DNA of 64,000 nt from Sialis fuliginosa. Lineage: Eukaryota; Arthropoda; Insecta; Megaloptera; Sialidae. Location: NCBI GenBank assembly GCA_961205875.1, contig OY540821.1:10168001-10232000 (forward strand), written 5' to 3'. Below are positions 23,846 to 36,600 of the stretch, piece after piece. A program made the translations under genes and the position numbers. A model generated the notes under the pieces. The model saw only the letters and a list, made by a program, of their open reading frames with translations. It ran no database searches and had not been told where the DNA came from. Position 1 is the first letter of the stretch. Each line of letters begins with the position of its first letter.

Positions 23846-24133
23846 ATAATGTCCGAGCTAACAAAATTTGCAAACACTTTCAAATGAGGTTTCAGACCTA
23901 TCTGACAGTTCTCTTGAAGTTTCATGAAGTATTTGACAAGTTTCACGCACGCGTGATAAATAAACACCAACGGTATATTATGAAAATTATTTTGTACGGC
24001 CAGAGTCGCCAACTGTGCTATAAGTTGAAGTATCACTACTCTAAATTCCATAGTTTATCCATAGATAACAGAATTAATACCCCATTTGAAAGTGCTTGCA
24101 AATTTGTTAGCTCTTTTATAATACCAGACATAA
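23846..24133. mobile_element. Fold-back MITE, third family copy
   Basis: The left arm AATTTGCAAACACTTTCAAA is answered by AATACCCCATTTGAAAGTGC and TTGCAAATTTGTTAGCTC on the right. This is the same design as 3943-4200 and the interrupted copy at 56566-57360. Open frames on both strands here (76 and 86 codons) arise from the hairpin and are not genes. Confidence 0.65.
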
Positions 24134-25386
24134 ATATTGAATAATGCAATATAAAATTTCATTGTTGAATTAAAAAAAAAAATTGTGTTGCTCAACCAAT
24201 CGTACAGAAGAACTGCACTTAAGTAGTTACTTAGCCTGCTTAATTTTTTACACTTTTACACACGACATAACCGCATTAAAATAAACCATACATAATTAAC
24301 GTATAGTATTAAAAAGTGTAAAAATTAAACATTCTCAATTATACTTGATTTCAAACAATTAAATATAATAATAAGTCATATTTACATAAATTTTGATATC
24401 GATTTCACACGAATATAGTTTATTATTAAGAATATATATATCATTAATTAATATATATTTACAGAACAAAGTTTTACCATTTCCCTGATAGCTTTTTTTT
24501 AAATCTATTTGACAGAAAAAAGTTTAGTTTTTTTTAGAAACAATATATTATTTTATTAACCTGAATATAAGACAGTCTTTCTGTTTTCATTTAGAATAAT
24601 ATTTCAATTGAATAAAACAGTCCCAACAGCAAGATTTTCAGAATCACAACAAAGATATTTTAATGATATCATTCTGGCAAGGACCTGTTCATACGGTCAT
24701 TATTCGATGAAGTACGAATCTGGAAAAAATATTTATAGAATCTTTCTTGTAGAGAATTTAATAAGCTTCCATTTTGTACATAACTATTTTTGCCGTAAAG
24801 TTGAAAGAAAGCCGAGAAATCGATAAAAACTATATCATTTAAAATTTCGTTAATTTTTCCCATTTATATAGTCAGGTCAATATAACATACTATACATTGA
24901 CATATTAATCGTATTAAAAAAAATTACCACGAAATGAAGACCATATTATATTAATTCATCAGTACTAGTTGATATTTATTACAAAATATTTAATATATTT
25001 TCAAAGATTAAACTACATTCTCCTGATAATTTCATACACTAGAAAAAACATAGAATCTACGCTAAACATTCTAAAAGAGTCATAAAATCACCTTAAGACT
25101 TACTATTGTCATATGATTGAGATAAAATTACCATATCATTAAGTAAACGATTATTCTGAAAGTACATAAACGCATATTTAGCTTGTAAGTGTACAGAAAA
25201 CATCGAAACAATTGTATTTAACTATTTATTTACTAGTAGGAACAAAAGACATGACTGTATATTTGACACGGCCTAGAATAATTATAGGAAAACGGCCCTA
25301 GACATGTCGATTTGTAAAGAAAAAAATTCTCTTTAGCAAGAATAATTTACAAACTTATTACAGGTGAGAAGAAATAAATAAGAAGA
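24134..25386. other. Intergenic DNA, dispersed repeat only
   Basis: 24590-24850 is a second copy of the repeat at 18570-18850 (shared GGTCATTATT, AATATTTATAGAA and CAACTATTTTTGCCATAAAG-like words). Nothing else is recognisable, and no RNA gene or promoter is seen. Confidence 0.45.
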
Positions 25387-25904
25387 CAGAGCTGTCACAA
25401 GTACTTGAAGTACAAGTGCCAAATACTCAGTGAAAGTACTTGAAGTACAAGTACCAAATACTCAGTGAAAGTACTTGAAGTACAAGTACCAAATACTCAG
25501 TGAAAGTACTTGAAGTACAAGTACCAAATACTCAGTGAAAGTACTTGAAGTGCAAATACCAAATACTCAGTGAAAGTACTTGAAGTACAAGTACCAAATA
25601 CTCAGTTAAAGTACTTGAAGTACAAAAATCAAGTATTTAAAGTACAAGTAAAAGTACTTGAAAAGCAAGAACCAAGTACTTGAAGTGCAAGTACCAAATA
25701 CTCAGTTAAAGTACTTGAAGTGCAAGAACCAAGTATTTGAAGTATAAATATCAAATAGTACAAGTACCAAATACTTTAAGTATCAAGTATTTTAAACATT
25801 AAGTACTTCTTAAAATCAAGTCTTCAATTTAAAAGGTACTTGAAGTATCAAGAAGTACTAAAAGTACTTTTACAAGTATTTTACTTGAAGTGTTGATAGC
25901 TCTG
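25387..25904. mobile_element. hAT-type element with 35-bp minisatellite interior, copy A
   Basis: Left end CAGAGCTGTCACAAGTACTT; right end TTGATAGCTCTG, its inverted match. TAAGAAGA stands directly outside both ends (25379-25386 and 25905-25912), an exact 8-bp target duplication. The interior is a direct repeat of a 35-bp unit starting GTACTTGAAGTACAAGTACC. Starts fall at 25401, 25436, 25471, 25506, 25541, 25576 and 25611, exactly 35 bp apart, then the array degenerates. 518 bp, no transposase frame. Copies B-E lie at 26667, 27727, 39407 and 44492. Confidence 0.93.
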
Positions 25905-26666
25905 TAAGAAGATATAATTTATTTCGAATATTTTCTACACAAATACAAACATCAAAAGCATAAAATATAAAATACTCACTCTTTTTACCATTCGCTATTA
26001 ATTCGATTTTCAAGTCATTTTTTTCCGAACGTGTAAAAAAACATAACTCAATTATTCTATACAATTCAACGCATCTATACATCATTATTTATTAGTAATT
26101 CATTTGATATTTTTATTGAACAATAATAATAACAATGTAATTTTACTTATAAATATTTATTACAAGTCATGACTATATTTAAGAATAAGGTTATGTTTCA
26201 CTTTCATTTGGTTATAAATAAATTGTTTAATTTTTATTAAGCATGTCGATTTATTATTTTATGAATGAAGAAATTAATAATGATGATAAAGATGTCACGT
26301 AAAAACTTTTAAATAAATTATACAAAAATATACACAATTTTTAATTTTGCACTTCGATATATATAATATATATATTATTTAAATAAATGATTATAAAATA
26401 CCCAAATAAAATAATAATTAAAAAAATCATTTCATTTTAAAATAAAATTCGTTAAATATGCGTTGCTTTTAAAAATATCTCCGACTTATTTGTATATAAT
26501 ATAAGTTTGTTTGATAATTTAAACTCAAATTTAAAAAATGTATAAAATTATTTTCATAACATTAAATACCTTATATTTTTTATTAAGTACTAACTATCAC
26601 ATTAAATTTATTATATAAAATAATTTCTTCAATGAATTATAACAAATTTACATTCTAACATAGCTT

Positions 26667-26798
26667 CAGAACTGCCACAAGTACTCCATGAAAGTACTTG
26701 AAGTATCAAGTACTTTTTATTTTTTTAATATACTTCACGTATCGAAAAGTACTAGAAGTACTTTTTCAAGTATTTTACTTGAAGTAATAACAATTCTG
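26667..26798. mobile_element. hAT-type element of the GTACTTGAAGTAC family, short copy B
   Basis: Starts CAGAACTGCCACAAGTACTC and ends TAATAACAATTCTG. Flanks are CATAGCTT (26659-26666) and CATAGCTC (26799-26806), a 7/8 match for a target duplication. Only 132 bp: both ends are present but the minisatellite is reduced to one or two units. It is therefore a useful minimal form for defining the family ends. Confidence 0.85.
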
Positions 26799-26950
26799 CA
26801 TAGCTCATACATTTTTATTTCCGATAGAAGATCTTTTACCTGGAATATTTGAAATCATTTCAATTTAGTTTCCCATGTAAACAATCTTCTACGGTACCGT
26901 ATATTTAGGCAATAATGATCCATATACGCAAATAAAGCACTGAGTGTAAC

Positions 26951-27348
26951 CAGTGCCGGATTAATTGAATGAGCTTTGGATCATGCAAATCTAATAATTT
27001 TTCGCGGAGATTTAACTGTTTGAAAATTGGATTTTTTTTGTTACTTTTTTTAACTATCCCTTATTTTAAATAATTTTTTTGCGGAGTGTATAATAAAACA
27101 CCACTTTTACAGACAAACTTTTCTCAAATTTAGAGAAATCAATTAAAAAAATCAAAGATCGAAGCTTTAAAAATCGATTTTTCGAATAGAGGTTGGAAAC
27201 CCTAAAATGAAATAATTAATTTCTGTAAATTTGGACACCCCGTATCAACCATTGGATAATGAGATATTTTTTCACTAAACCGCAGGGGCCCCAGCGACAC
27301 GGGGCCCGTAGCATTTGCTACTCCTGCTACATGACTAATCCGGCACTG
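26951..27348. mobile_element. hAT-type MITE (CAGTGCCGGATTA family)
   Basis: Ends CAGTGCCGGATTAATTGAAT and the complement of CAGTGCCGGATTAGTCATGT. AGTGTAAC lies on both sides (26943-26950 and 27349-27356), a perfect 8-bp duplication. 398 bp, non-coding. It lies 135 bp beyond the RhoGEF stop codon, so it is probably inside that gene's 3' UTR or immediate 3' flank. Confidence 0.92.
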
Positions 27349-27483
27349 AGTGTAACCTATCAAACAAACTTACATTTCATCTTAACCCGCTAAAAAAATA
27401 AATAGAAATAATAAATAATACCGTTACTAAACCTTGGCATTTATAAGTGAATAGAGAAAATTTTTCGTCTTGCCTGACAATCG

Positions 27484-27696
27484 TCAGAAAAAAATAACTT
27501 TCTCTTCGGCTGACGGAGGGGTAGTTTGCGTCTGCTCAGGGCTCTTCACTCGAAACCTGTCCGGTAGTTTGGGGTATGTGTTGGTTCTCGTAGCGGCTGA
27601 TGCATTAGCATGAGACGGCTGAGGATTTGCACCGGCTTCCGGCATTATAGCCGGACTAGAACCAGCTCGAGAATGCATCGGAACAGATACAATTTG
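27484..27696 (-). CDS. RhoGEF last coding exon (exon 23)
   Basis: Acceptor TTATTCGTACAG|CAAATT, stop TGA at 27484-27486. Encodes 70 residues, IVSVPMHSRAGSSPAIMPEA through NTYPKLPDRFRVKSPEQTQT to the C-terminal EEKVIFF. Phase agrees with exon 22 (ends GAG). A hAT-type element (27727-28222) begins only 30 nt upstream of the acceptor. The 3' UTR probably runs through the CAGTGCCGG MITE at 26951-27348; an AATAAA on this strand lies at about 26819. Confidence 0.9.
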   Translation of the reverse strand, partial: QIVSVPMHSRAGSSPAIMPEAGANPQPSHANASAATRTNTYPKLPDRFRVKSPEQTQTTPPSAEEKVIFF

Positions 27697-30600
27697 CTGT
27701 ACGAATAAATAAACGTATATCAATATCAGAGCTGTCATAAGTACTTGAAGTACAAGTACCAAGTACTTAGATGTATCAAATACTTTTTATTACTTGAAAG
27801 TTATAAAAAGTACTTCAAGTATCAAGTACTTTTTGCTATTTTAAAATGTACTTGAAGAAAGTATTTTTGAATAGTAAGTACTTCAAGTACTTTACTTGTT
27901 AAAATCAAGTATTACATTAAAAAAGTATTTGAAATAAAGTATATCAAGTATATAATAGTACTTGAAGTACTTTTTCAAATATCAAAGTGTACTTGAAGTG
28001 CTTTTTTAAGTATCAAAGAGTACTTGAAGAACTTTTTAAAATAAAAGAGTACTTGAAGTACTTTTTCAAGCATAAAAAAGTACCTGAAGTACTCTTTCAA
28101 GTATCAAATATTACTTGAAGTACTTTTTCAAGTATCAAATCGTACTTGAAGTACTTTTTCAAGTATCAAAAAGTACTTGAAGTACTTTTTCAATTATTTT
28201 ACTTGGAGTATTGACAGCTCTGATCAGCATCAACCACATGCTTATTTCAAGTTCGACTACGTGGAATGGCAGACATTTCTCACTATGCATTAATTTATAA
28301 TACGAATATTTGAAGAACTTGGAAACCAAATTAAATTCTTGCCTTTCAAATTAGTAGAACTGATTGGGAGAAATTCAATTAATAATTATAGTGGCCCAGT
28401 GAACTTGAGTTTTTTCTATCATTGTGTCGATTAAAATGTTTAAATAAAATGAATTTTAACAATATTTGTTTTTATAACAAAGCGGTTTTCTACCAAAGCA
28501 AAAATCATTACTTATTTGCTTTTGAAGCATTCTTTTTATTTGTAAATTGGATAGATCTAATAATTATGTGAAACGTAGATATTTTTACATTAGTACAACT
28601 GTTGTTTGTCGGTTTCTGTATTGTTTTGGTAGAAACCCGATTTCAGAATGTAAACTCTATGCTATAATATGCAGTACTCGAATAGAAAAGTTGCATTAAA
28701 AAGAAAATTAAATACATTCGAGCACTGATTACGATATTTAAAAGCTTTGCAATGCAAGCATACCCAGTGCAATTTATTTTAAAATTTCAACCATTAAATA
28801 ACGTTTCAAAATTTTCTCAACGTAGTTGATATTTTAAAATAAATTCGCTTATACACAAATTGAGTGAAGACGTAGCATTTTCATTCGCAATTAGCAACAG
28901 AAAGACATTACGGAAGCATTGCATAAGCTTAAAAACATTTTCAAGTAACGTTTTTTCTACATTTCCAATATAAAAGCTATATAGTGAAATATATATGTGA
29001 TATTATTGCTCTAAGATCTAAAGTAAAGTGAATCAGTCAATAAAAATGTTCTATCAATTTACCTACGGGTCTAATATTATCGATAGTATGTATTTTGATA
29101 ACTTTGGTAGTCATAACAGTACCTGTAGAATTTTTTATAAATTAAAACAATAATGAATTAATCATAGAAATAAAAATGGGAAAAAAGTATTTTTTTTTCG
29201 AAAAAAAAAGTATTTTGGACTTATAGAAGATGAAAATTGAAGGAAAATTTAACAACTTTTCCAATTCAGGGATATTTTTATGTTTTTGAACGTTTTTTAT
29301 GACCACATTGTAGTGGTTGAGTTAAGAGCCAAAAAATCCTGGTTTCAAAAAATCATATTTTTAAAGGATTGACCTTGAAAAAAAAATTTTTTGAAGAGCC
29401 AAGCTTGGAAAGATCACCTAATAAAAACGTACGAAAAAAAAGCTATCTGTTAAAATATTTACAAATAAAATCTATAAAATACAAAATTCTAAAAATGCAA
29501 TTTCACCAACCTCTGTATTGGGAGGGCTAAAACTTCCCGATCCAAGTCTCTGGTACCCGGTGCCCGACGACGACCTCCTGACCTTCTCGTCTTGGCTCAG
29601 TTTAAGTGGTAACATTTGCTGGGGTCCTTGCTGCGACTGGGTCGTCGACATTCCCGAAGTTGACGATGACAGTTTCGACGCTAACTTTAAAGGTAATTGT
29701 TGTTTGATGGGTAAGGCTTGTGACACTTTAACTTGGTTTGTAGCGCTTATTAGATTCAGAGGTAGTGCTGACTTGTTTGTAGTAGCTGTGGAAAAAATGG
29801 GTATTCAGTTGTCGCAATATTTTATATTGGGACCTTGAATTCCGAATAGAAGACATTCAGTAAATATTGCGACCTTGAATTCCGAATAGAAGACATTCAG
29901 AAAACTAAAATTAAAAAATAAAAGTTTGACCTAAAATGCCATTTTTCGTACTTTGTCTCATAACTTTCTTTTAACGACTCGCACGAGGAAAAACCATAAG
30001 CTTGATTTATTCTAGACTATTAACGAACAAAATGAGCTTAAATTGAACTCTCTACCGCTAACAGAATCAGAGATCGTCATGAAATCTGGTTTCTGGGCAT
30101 CATAAATGACATTTTTCGGTAATGTTTGGGTCAAACTTTAGTTGATCATATCTCTGAAACAAATTAGCGCAGCGAGTTCATTTTATTTTTATTTTATTTA
30201 TAATTTTATAGACAATTAAAAAGAACTCAATTATTTTGTCGGAATTCGAGATAGGGTCGGAGATAACGGCGAAAACTGAGATGAAAACCGAAATTCGATT
30301 TTGGTTACGGTTCAAAAATCGGTTGAAATCGGTCACTACCTGTAAATATTTCTTAAAATTTTCACAAAATAAATTTAAAATAGCTTACTTTTGTTCCACT
30401 TTGTCATATCGTGTTTCTTTTTGACATCTGCCTGGCTGGTTGGCGAAGTATCGCTCATTTGGCCACTACTCGTCGTAGATCCAATCGTGTTCTGACTATC
30501 CTCATGACTGACATCTTCGTGTGAAGCTGCATTTGAAACAGACACAGGTAACGCGACACTAGGAGATATCAGCAATCCCTGGCTTGACAAAATCTTCATT

Positions 30601-33600
30601 TTCCTATACAGCTGTTCCCGTTGTTGAATTATATCTTCTTGCTCCGTTCTTATTTGTTCCTGAAAAAAAACCCAACAATTAGTCATTTAACTCATATTTT
30701 CTTCACGTATTTTCCTTACCTGTATCCTCAAAAGTTCTTGTCGCTTCTCGTCTAAATCTTTCTGTTCTGCATCTCGTAGTTGATGCCACGTAGCTTTCTC
30801 ACCACTGAATTTATCCTGCAAGTTACGAAGTTCTTCTAGCTGCTGATTATGACGATATGCAGGTTTATTACCGTCGTTTCCGATACCTCCAACCGATTTA
30901 CAAGCCGATAACTGCGCTTGCAAACTGAAAGAAATAGAATTCGTATTACAACCGATACTATCGCAGTTATGTTTACTTCTTACCTATCAATACTGGTCAT
31001 TTGCTGCGATATAATACATAGTAAAGTGTAAACGTAATGCGACAGCTGAACAGCGGCAACTTGTTGTTCTCTTCCTAGCGTCAGCAATGCTGGGATATCA
31101 GGTGGAACGAGGTTTCCATCACCTGGGTTTAATATCCCATGTGGAACTGCTCCTAAGAATGTACTTCGCCATGATGATTTGTCCTTAAATTAAATCACAT
31201 TATTAATAATTAAAACTAGAAATTGGGAAATTCAATAAATACTTTATCCAATATTCTGTTCCCTTCGGAATCGGATATTTCCAAAACACTGGCATTGTTG
31301 ACCGCCTGTAATTTTTTACCAATCGGTTTCATCGGAGCCCCAGCGACCGTGTTGTCGAAGCCTCCGAAAGTCTCCGCCCGTTTAGGTAACGTGGGAGATA
31401 CATAAGTTTCACTGTGGTGTTCCCCGACAGAACTAACGCTGCGCGACAGGTTCGTACCCGATGCATACAGTGAACTCACTAACTGACTCACTTCCTGCAG
31501 AAAAAGAAGAAAACAAACAGGGTATTTTTCTTTCTAAATTGTTAATATGTAATTTAAGTCATTTCAGACTGGCTGAATAACGTACTTGCACTGCTGACAA
31601 GACTTCTTTCCACATAACTCCCGTATCTGCATGCTCGCTAACCAAATGCCTGTATGACGGTGGGGGTGAAGGGGGTCCCACTCCAGCAGATGCTAATAAT
31701 CGTAGCTGTAGGTTCATCTTCTCTTCTAACAGCAACGCTTGTTCGACATCTTTCTGTCGTAGCAGTCCTGAAATTATTTTAATCACAAAATTCAAAATAG
31801 AACAGTTGAATCATTTCTACGGCACACTACTTCTGTTACTAAAATGAAACAAAATAGAAGACATGCGTAAATGAAAATATAATAATGATGAGGATATATC
31901 GTTTTTACCTTCAAGTCCTTCATTATCTGCTACGGGAACAAAAATGAACACACTTACTAAATATGGTATTGGAATATGTATAACGTCAATAATACAAGTA
32001 GTAAGGAACTCTTTTGAGCGAGTCAAGGTCAAATCGATGTATTATATTCTATTTTAAGATAATTTATAAGAATGAAGTAATAATTATGATCTCAAAACAG
32101 AATAACACGAATCTATTTGACCTTGACACGCCCAAAATCGTACCTTACTACCAATATATGTATAAGCTATGATTTTAACAATATGAATAGTTAAGACTTT
32201 GGTTTGAAATGGTGTGATTCCTAAATAAAATTTAATTTTATATCTTTCTGTAGAAAAGCAAGAGATTGATGTATATACATTGTGGAAAATATATTCTGTA
32301 GAAAAAATTGAAAGGGTAGAGATGATTTGATACATAAAAAAGCAGGAAAGTACAGAACAATATGGTATCAATTTTGGATAACATCAACAAGACATTTAAA
32401 TATTTATATAATTTAGGAATCACAAACGCAAAAAGACAAAATTTTGAATAGCAGAAAAACATAAACTATAGAAAAAAATCTATTTAAACTAACAAATTGA
32501 TTTATTTATTTTTTAGGGTTCTGAAGAATCCTTAGTAATCCGAAACATCAAAAACTATTTATGCTTGAAACTAGAAATTTAAACTTATCTCCCCCCCCCC
32601 TCCTGACACAGATGTAAACATTTTGGAAAAAAGGTGAATGGGGCCTTTGAACTAAAGTTACATACAGTTGGACCCTATAAGTTCGAACCATTTAAGTTCG
32701 AGTTCCCCTACATCAGAGGAGAGTTGTTTTCCTCACTCCTTACCGTCTTTGTGTGATACCCAGTACGCTGTGCAATTCTGAGCATGCGCAAACCACGCGT
32801 AAACGTTGAGAAAATAATTATTAAAATCAGTGGCGAAGCGTCCATGGAAGCAGTGCTTTTTTTTCTTTATGGGTAAATTAATACAAATCTGTGTTTTCAG
32901 TTAATAAATAATTTAAAAATATTATTAGAATATTCATCTTTATACGCAACCCAAACATTTTAACCAAAAGTCAAAAATAACATTTAATATTAATTTACAC
33001 GTTCAATTATAAAACTATAATACTTCTACGTCTTATTTTCTTGTATTTTAGTCGATATTTGTATGACGAGTTGAAGTTCACTAATAATTATTAGAATTTA
33101 CGGTCCCGTAGCTTAGAACTTATAGGAGTCCTACTGTATGTGGGGTGTCGAAATGTAGATTTCAATCAGTAGAATTTGACCCTACTTAAAAAAATATTAC
33201 TCAAAAATGACGCCTGCAAAGGGGTTTCAAACAATCCATACTTTGTAGATATCTACAAAACCCAAAAGCATGTCTAAATTTAATAATTAACCCCAATCAA
33301 TATGATATTTAAATGGATTCTTTTCAAAGCATGAATGTACTTGTACAATTATTTACAACAAGAATTACACAAGCGATATAAATTTTATTTTTAAAACAAT
33401 AATGCCGTATGTTTGTATTTTTAAATATTAAACCTATTTAAAAGACATAAATATATATATTAACCTTATATAAATACACAAGGGAAGGCTGAAAAGGTCG
33501 CACTAGTTGCGCAAACGGCAAAAATCAGTTCATTAGTTTAATTACGTGGAGTAATTTAACAATTAACGTTACCATATCTGAGTCTTAAATTTTGATGATA

Positions 33601-36600
33601 ACAGAGAATCTAGGCCATCTTATTCCACGGTAAAAAAATAGAGCTGAATAGGCCCGGATAAGAGCGGCGGGCAAACGATTGCCCTCCCCCCCCCCCCCAT
33701 TCATGGAGTCGATACCTTTGGGTATAACAATTATTTCACACTAAAATTTATATGACGAAAATATCTGAAAAATTACCAAAAAACTAGTTCTAATAGGTTG
33801 CAGCTAACATTAGAGTCGTGATTTGGCAACTAGCGACTATCTTCAGTAATTCAAAAAAAGAATTAAAAGCAAGAAACGCTGAAGGTAATTTTTTAACAGC
33901 TGTATGAAAAATATCAAAAATTAGGGAACCAATACTGAAAAAAACAATTTTATTCGACTTAGGCCAAGAAGTTTTCAACCTCCCTGAAATTTAACTAAAA
34001 TGATTTAAAAATACACTTACCAACTAACTGTCGGATTTGTGTCTGCTTAGCATTAAGTAGTTTTTGTTTTTCTTCAGAACTAAGAGTAACAGTGTCCTCA
34101 TCATCTTCTGGACAATTTTGAACGGCCGATCTGTAAAATATGATATTAGCCACGAGAACTTACAACAAAATCATTTTAATATACCTTATAGCTTGAATCC
34201 ACATTTGCTTATCCTTCGGCTTATGAACTTTTAATTCAAACATTTCAGGATCGGAAGGATTCGATGAAATCAAATAGATCCCTCGTGATTCTTGCCCAGC
34301 CTTTTCACGCACTAATAATTTTTGTAACGATACTACACCAGCCTGAAATAAAAACGCCAAAATTAACAACATGTTTTTTTTTTTTAATTCCAAGCGAATA
34401 TTCACCTTATTGTCAGGAGTAAAAAACGAGTATTTATGAGAATTTTCTTGCAAGAAGAACAACACGTCTGATAAGACTATCACAAGAACAGCTTGCATCT
34501 TTCCCCGGCCTTGCATTAACATTGCAACTCCCTCAAACCTTAACGACCTATTGCCTTGTAAGATATCAGACTTTTTAAATTTATTTCCGCGGTGCGTCGT
34601 GTAAGACTTCGCGTCTATCCTATTGTAAATTTCAAGTTTCCTATCTTCTTTTTCTTTTTCGGCAACTTGAGAATCAACTTCAACCAAAATTTCCTACAAA
34701 AATATTCATTAATAATTAATTTGTCATGTATTTTAAAATTTAAATATTTTTAAATAAATTTAAATTTATTTAAATAAATTTAAATACTTAAACAAAAGTA
34801 TAATAGTATAAATTATGATAGTATATATTTATTAGAAGTATTTAAATTTATTTAAATAAATTTAAATTAATTTAAATATTTTAAAAGATATTCAAATACT
34901 TTTTAGAACTTACTTTAACTAAAGCAAGAGCTCTTTGCAGTTTATCTTGTTCCACTTTATTTTCTTTCGACGTTTTTATTAATGGCTCTATTAGTAACGG
35001 ATATTTAGTCAATCGTTGCGTTACAAACAAAATACATTCAGGAATTCCTTTCTTCTTCAACAACGGATTCGTTTGACAATGTCTAACAAACTGACCAAAC
35101 CTTGCATCGTGTTGTAAATAATATTTATAAATATCCACTGCGTCGCGATGTCTGCTACAAAATTCACCTGAAATATATTTTTTTTATTAGTTTTCGATGT
35201 TTTATAAATTTTAAACGCAAATAAATACCGTAAGCCGATTTGAGTTTAACAGAATGCGGTGAGGAGAATTGTTCTAGCAATATATCAGCTATTGTTGAGA
35301 CGACAGGACTTTCACGTTGTCTTTGCCTTAACTTTGCCATGAAATTTAAATGCAATTCAGTCAAATCTGCTAACCTAGGAAACATTCGCTCCAAACTTGG
35401 ACCTAATTGGAAATATTTTTGGAGACCTTCTACAAATACCTATAAAAAATAACAAATACGTAAAAAAAAGTTAAAAAATGTTTCCCTTTCCTAAAAAACC
35501 ATGCAATATTCAAATATCTATAACTTTAATAAAAATGATTCCTTTTGAAAAATTTCATAGCGATCATTTTTACCAATGTTACGACTATTTGAATATAGTA
35601 CAAGTAAATAAAGCCCCCTGATAACAATCCGTACCTTTTGCATAACTAACAACGTCATACAGTGATGTTTTTCAGTTAGTATGAATTCATAAATATGCTC
35701 TTGACGTTTTACTTCCTTTTCCTTAAGTTTTTTGGCAATCTCTTTACCGACACAAGGCGTCCAAGAATCTGGTTCTATGTCATGTAAGCCTAGTGTCGGA
35801 TCGGCACACAAATCCGCAGCTGTCAATGGAGTGTCCGATAGGAACTCTAATGGAACCAATGGCACATCATCAGGGAAACTGAAAAATTATTATACATCGT
35901 TTTATGAATACAAAATAACCTGACTCACTATTAGATCCTAGAGTTAATTAATATCTATTGAATCTGATCCCATTTCTAATTAAATCTAAGAGAGAGTAAC
36001 TTAACTCTCGCTAACAGCATGTATTTCACGTTCTTACAACATATATAAATTTTTAGTTACTGTTAATGTAGATATATAGTTATTTTAAAAGATAGTACGG
36101 AAGTGAGTTTTAAAGAATTTTCTAAAAAAAATCAGCCAGGTACGTATTAATTTTTTTTTATGAAAATCACGGGGAAATTATATGATAATTGTTTTTTATT
36201 ATTGTATTTTTAATAACTTACTTTGTAGATTCATGATGGTGATGATGTAAATGGTCTGCATCTTTTTCTTCATTTATTATTTGACTGGAACATTTTTATA
36301 ATTATTAAATATTAAAATCTGTCACTTATTACATAGGCGTACACACGCACACATTCAGAAAATAATTTGTTGGTAGAGAAAAAGAAAGACAAATGAAATA
36401 ATATATAGATATATATGCAATAGGGTGTACCAATTATTATAAAAATAATAAATTCATTAATTAGATACTCATACAATTAAATAATAATAATTTTGAATTT
36501 AAATATATACTTAAATGATTATAAAACAGGAATAAAGAATTTTATTCAGGATAAAATGGATCGTTGTTAAACTTGCTTACATGTTTTTATCACCGAAATC

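Noticed and set aside
25401..25640. CRISPR-like appearance of regularly spaced 35-bp repeats
   Set aside because: The repeats are contiguous, without unique spacers, lie inside a transposon with terminal inverted repeats, and the genome is eukaryotic.
29518..29838. 106-codon + strand frame, the longest in that part
   Set aside because: Exact antisense shadow of RhoGEF exon 22, whose reading frame, splice sites and phase all fit.
31817..32462. Three - strand frames of 71-95 codons in RhoGEF intron 16
   Set aside because: Phe/Ile/Tyr/Ser-rich, no homology recognised, no matching phases to flanking exons; only the 18-nt microexon candidate fits.
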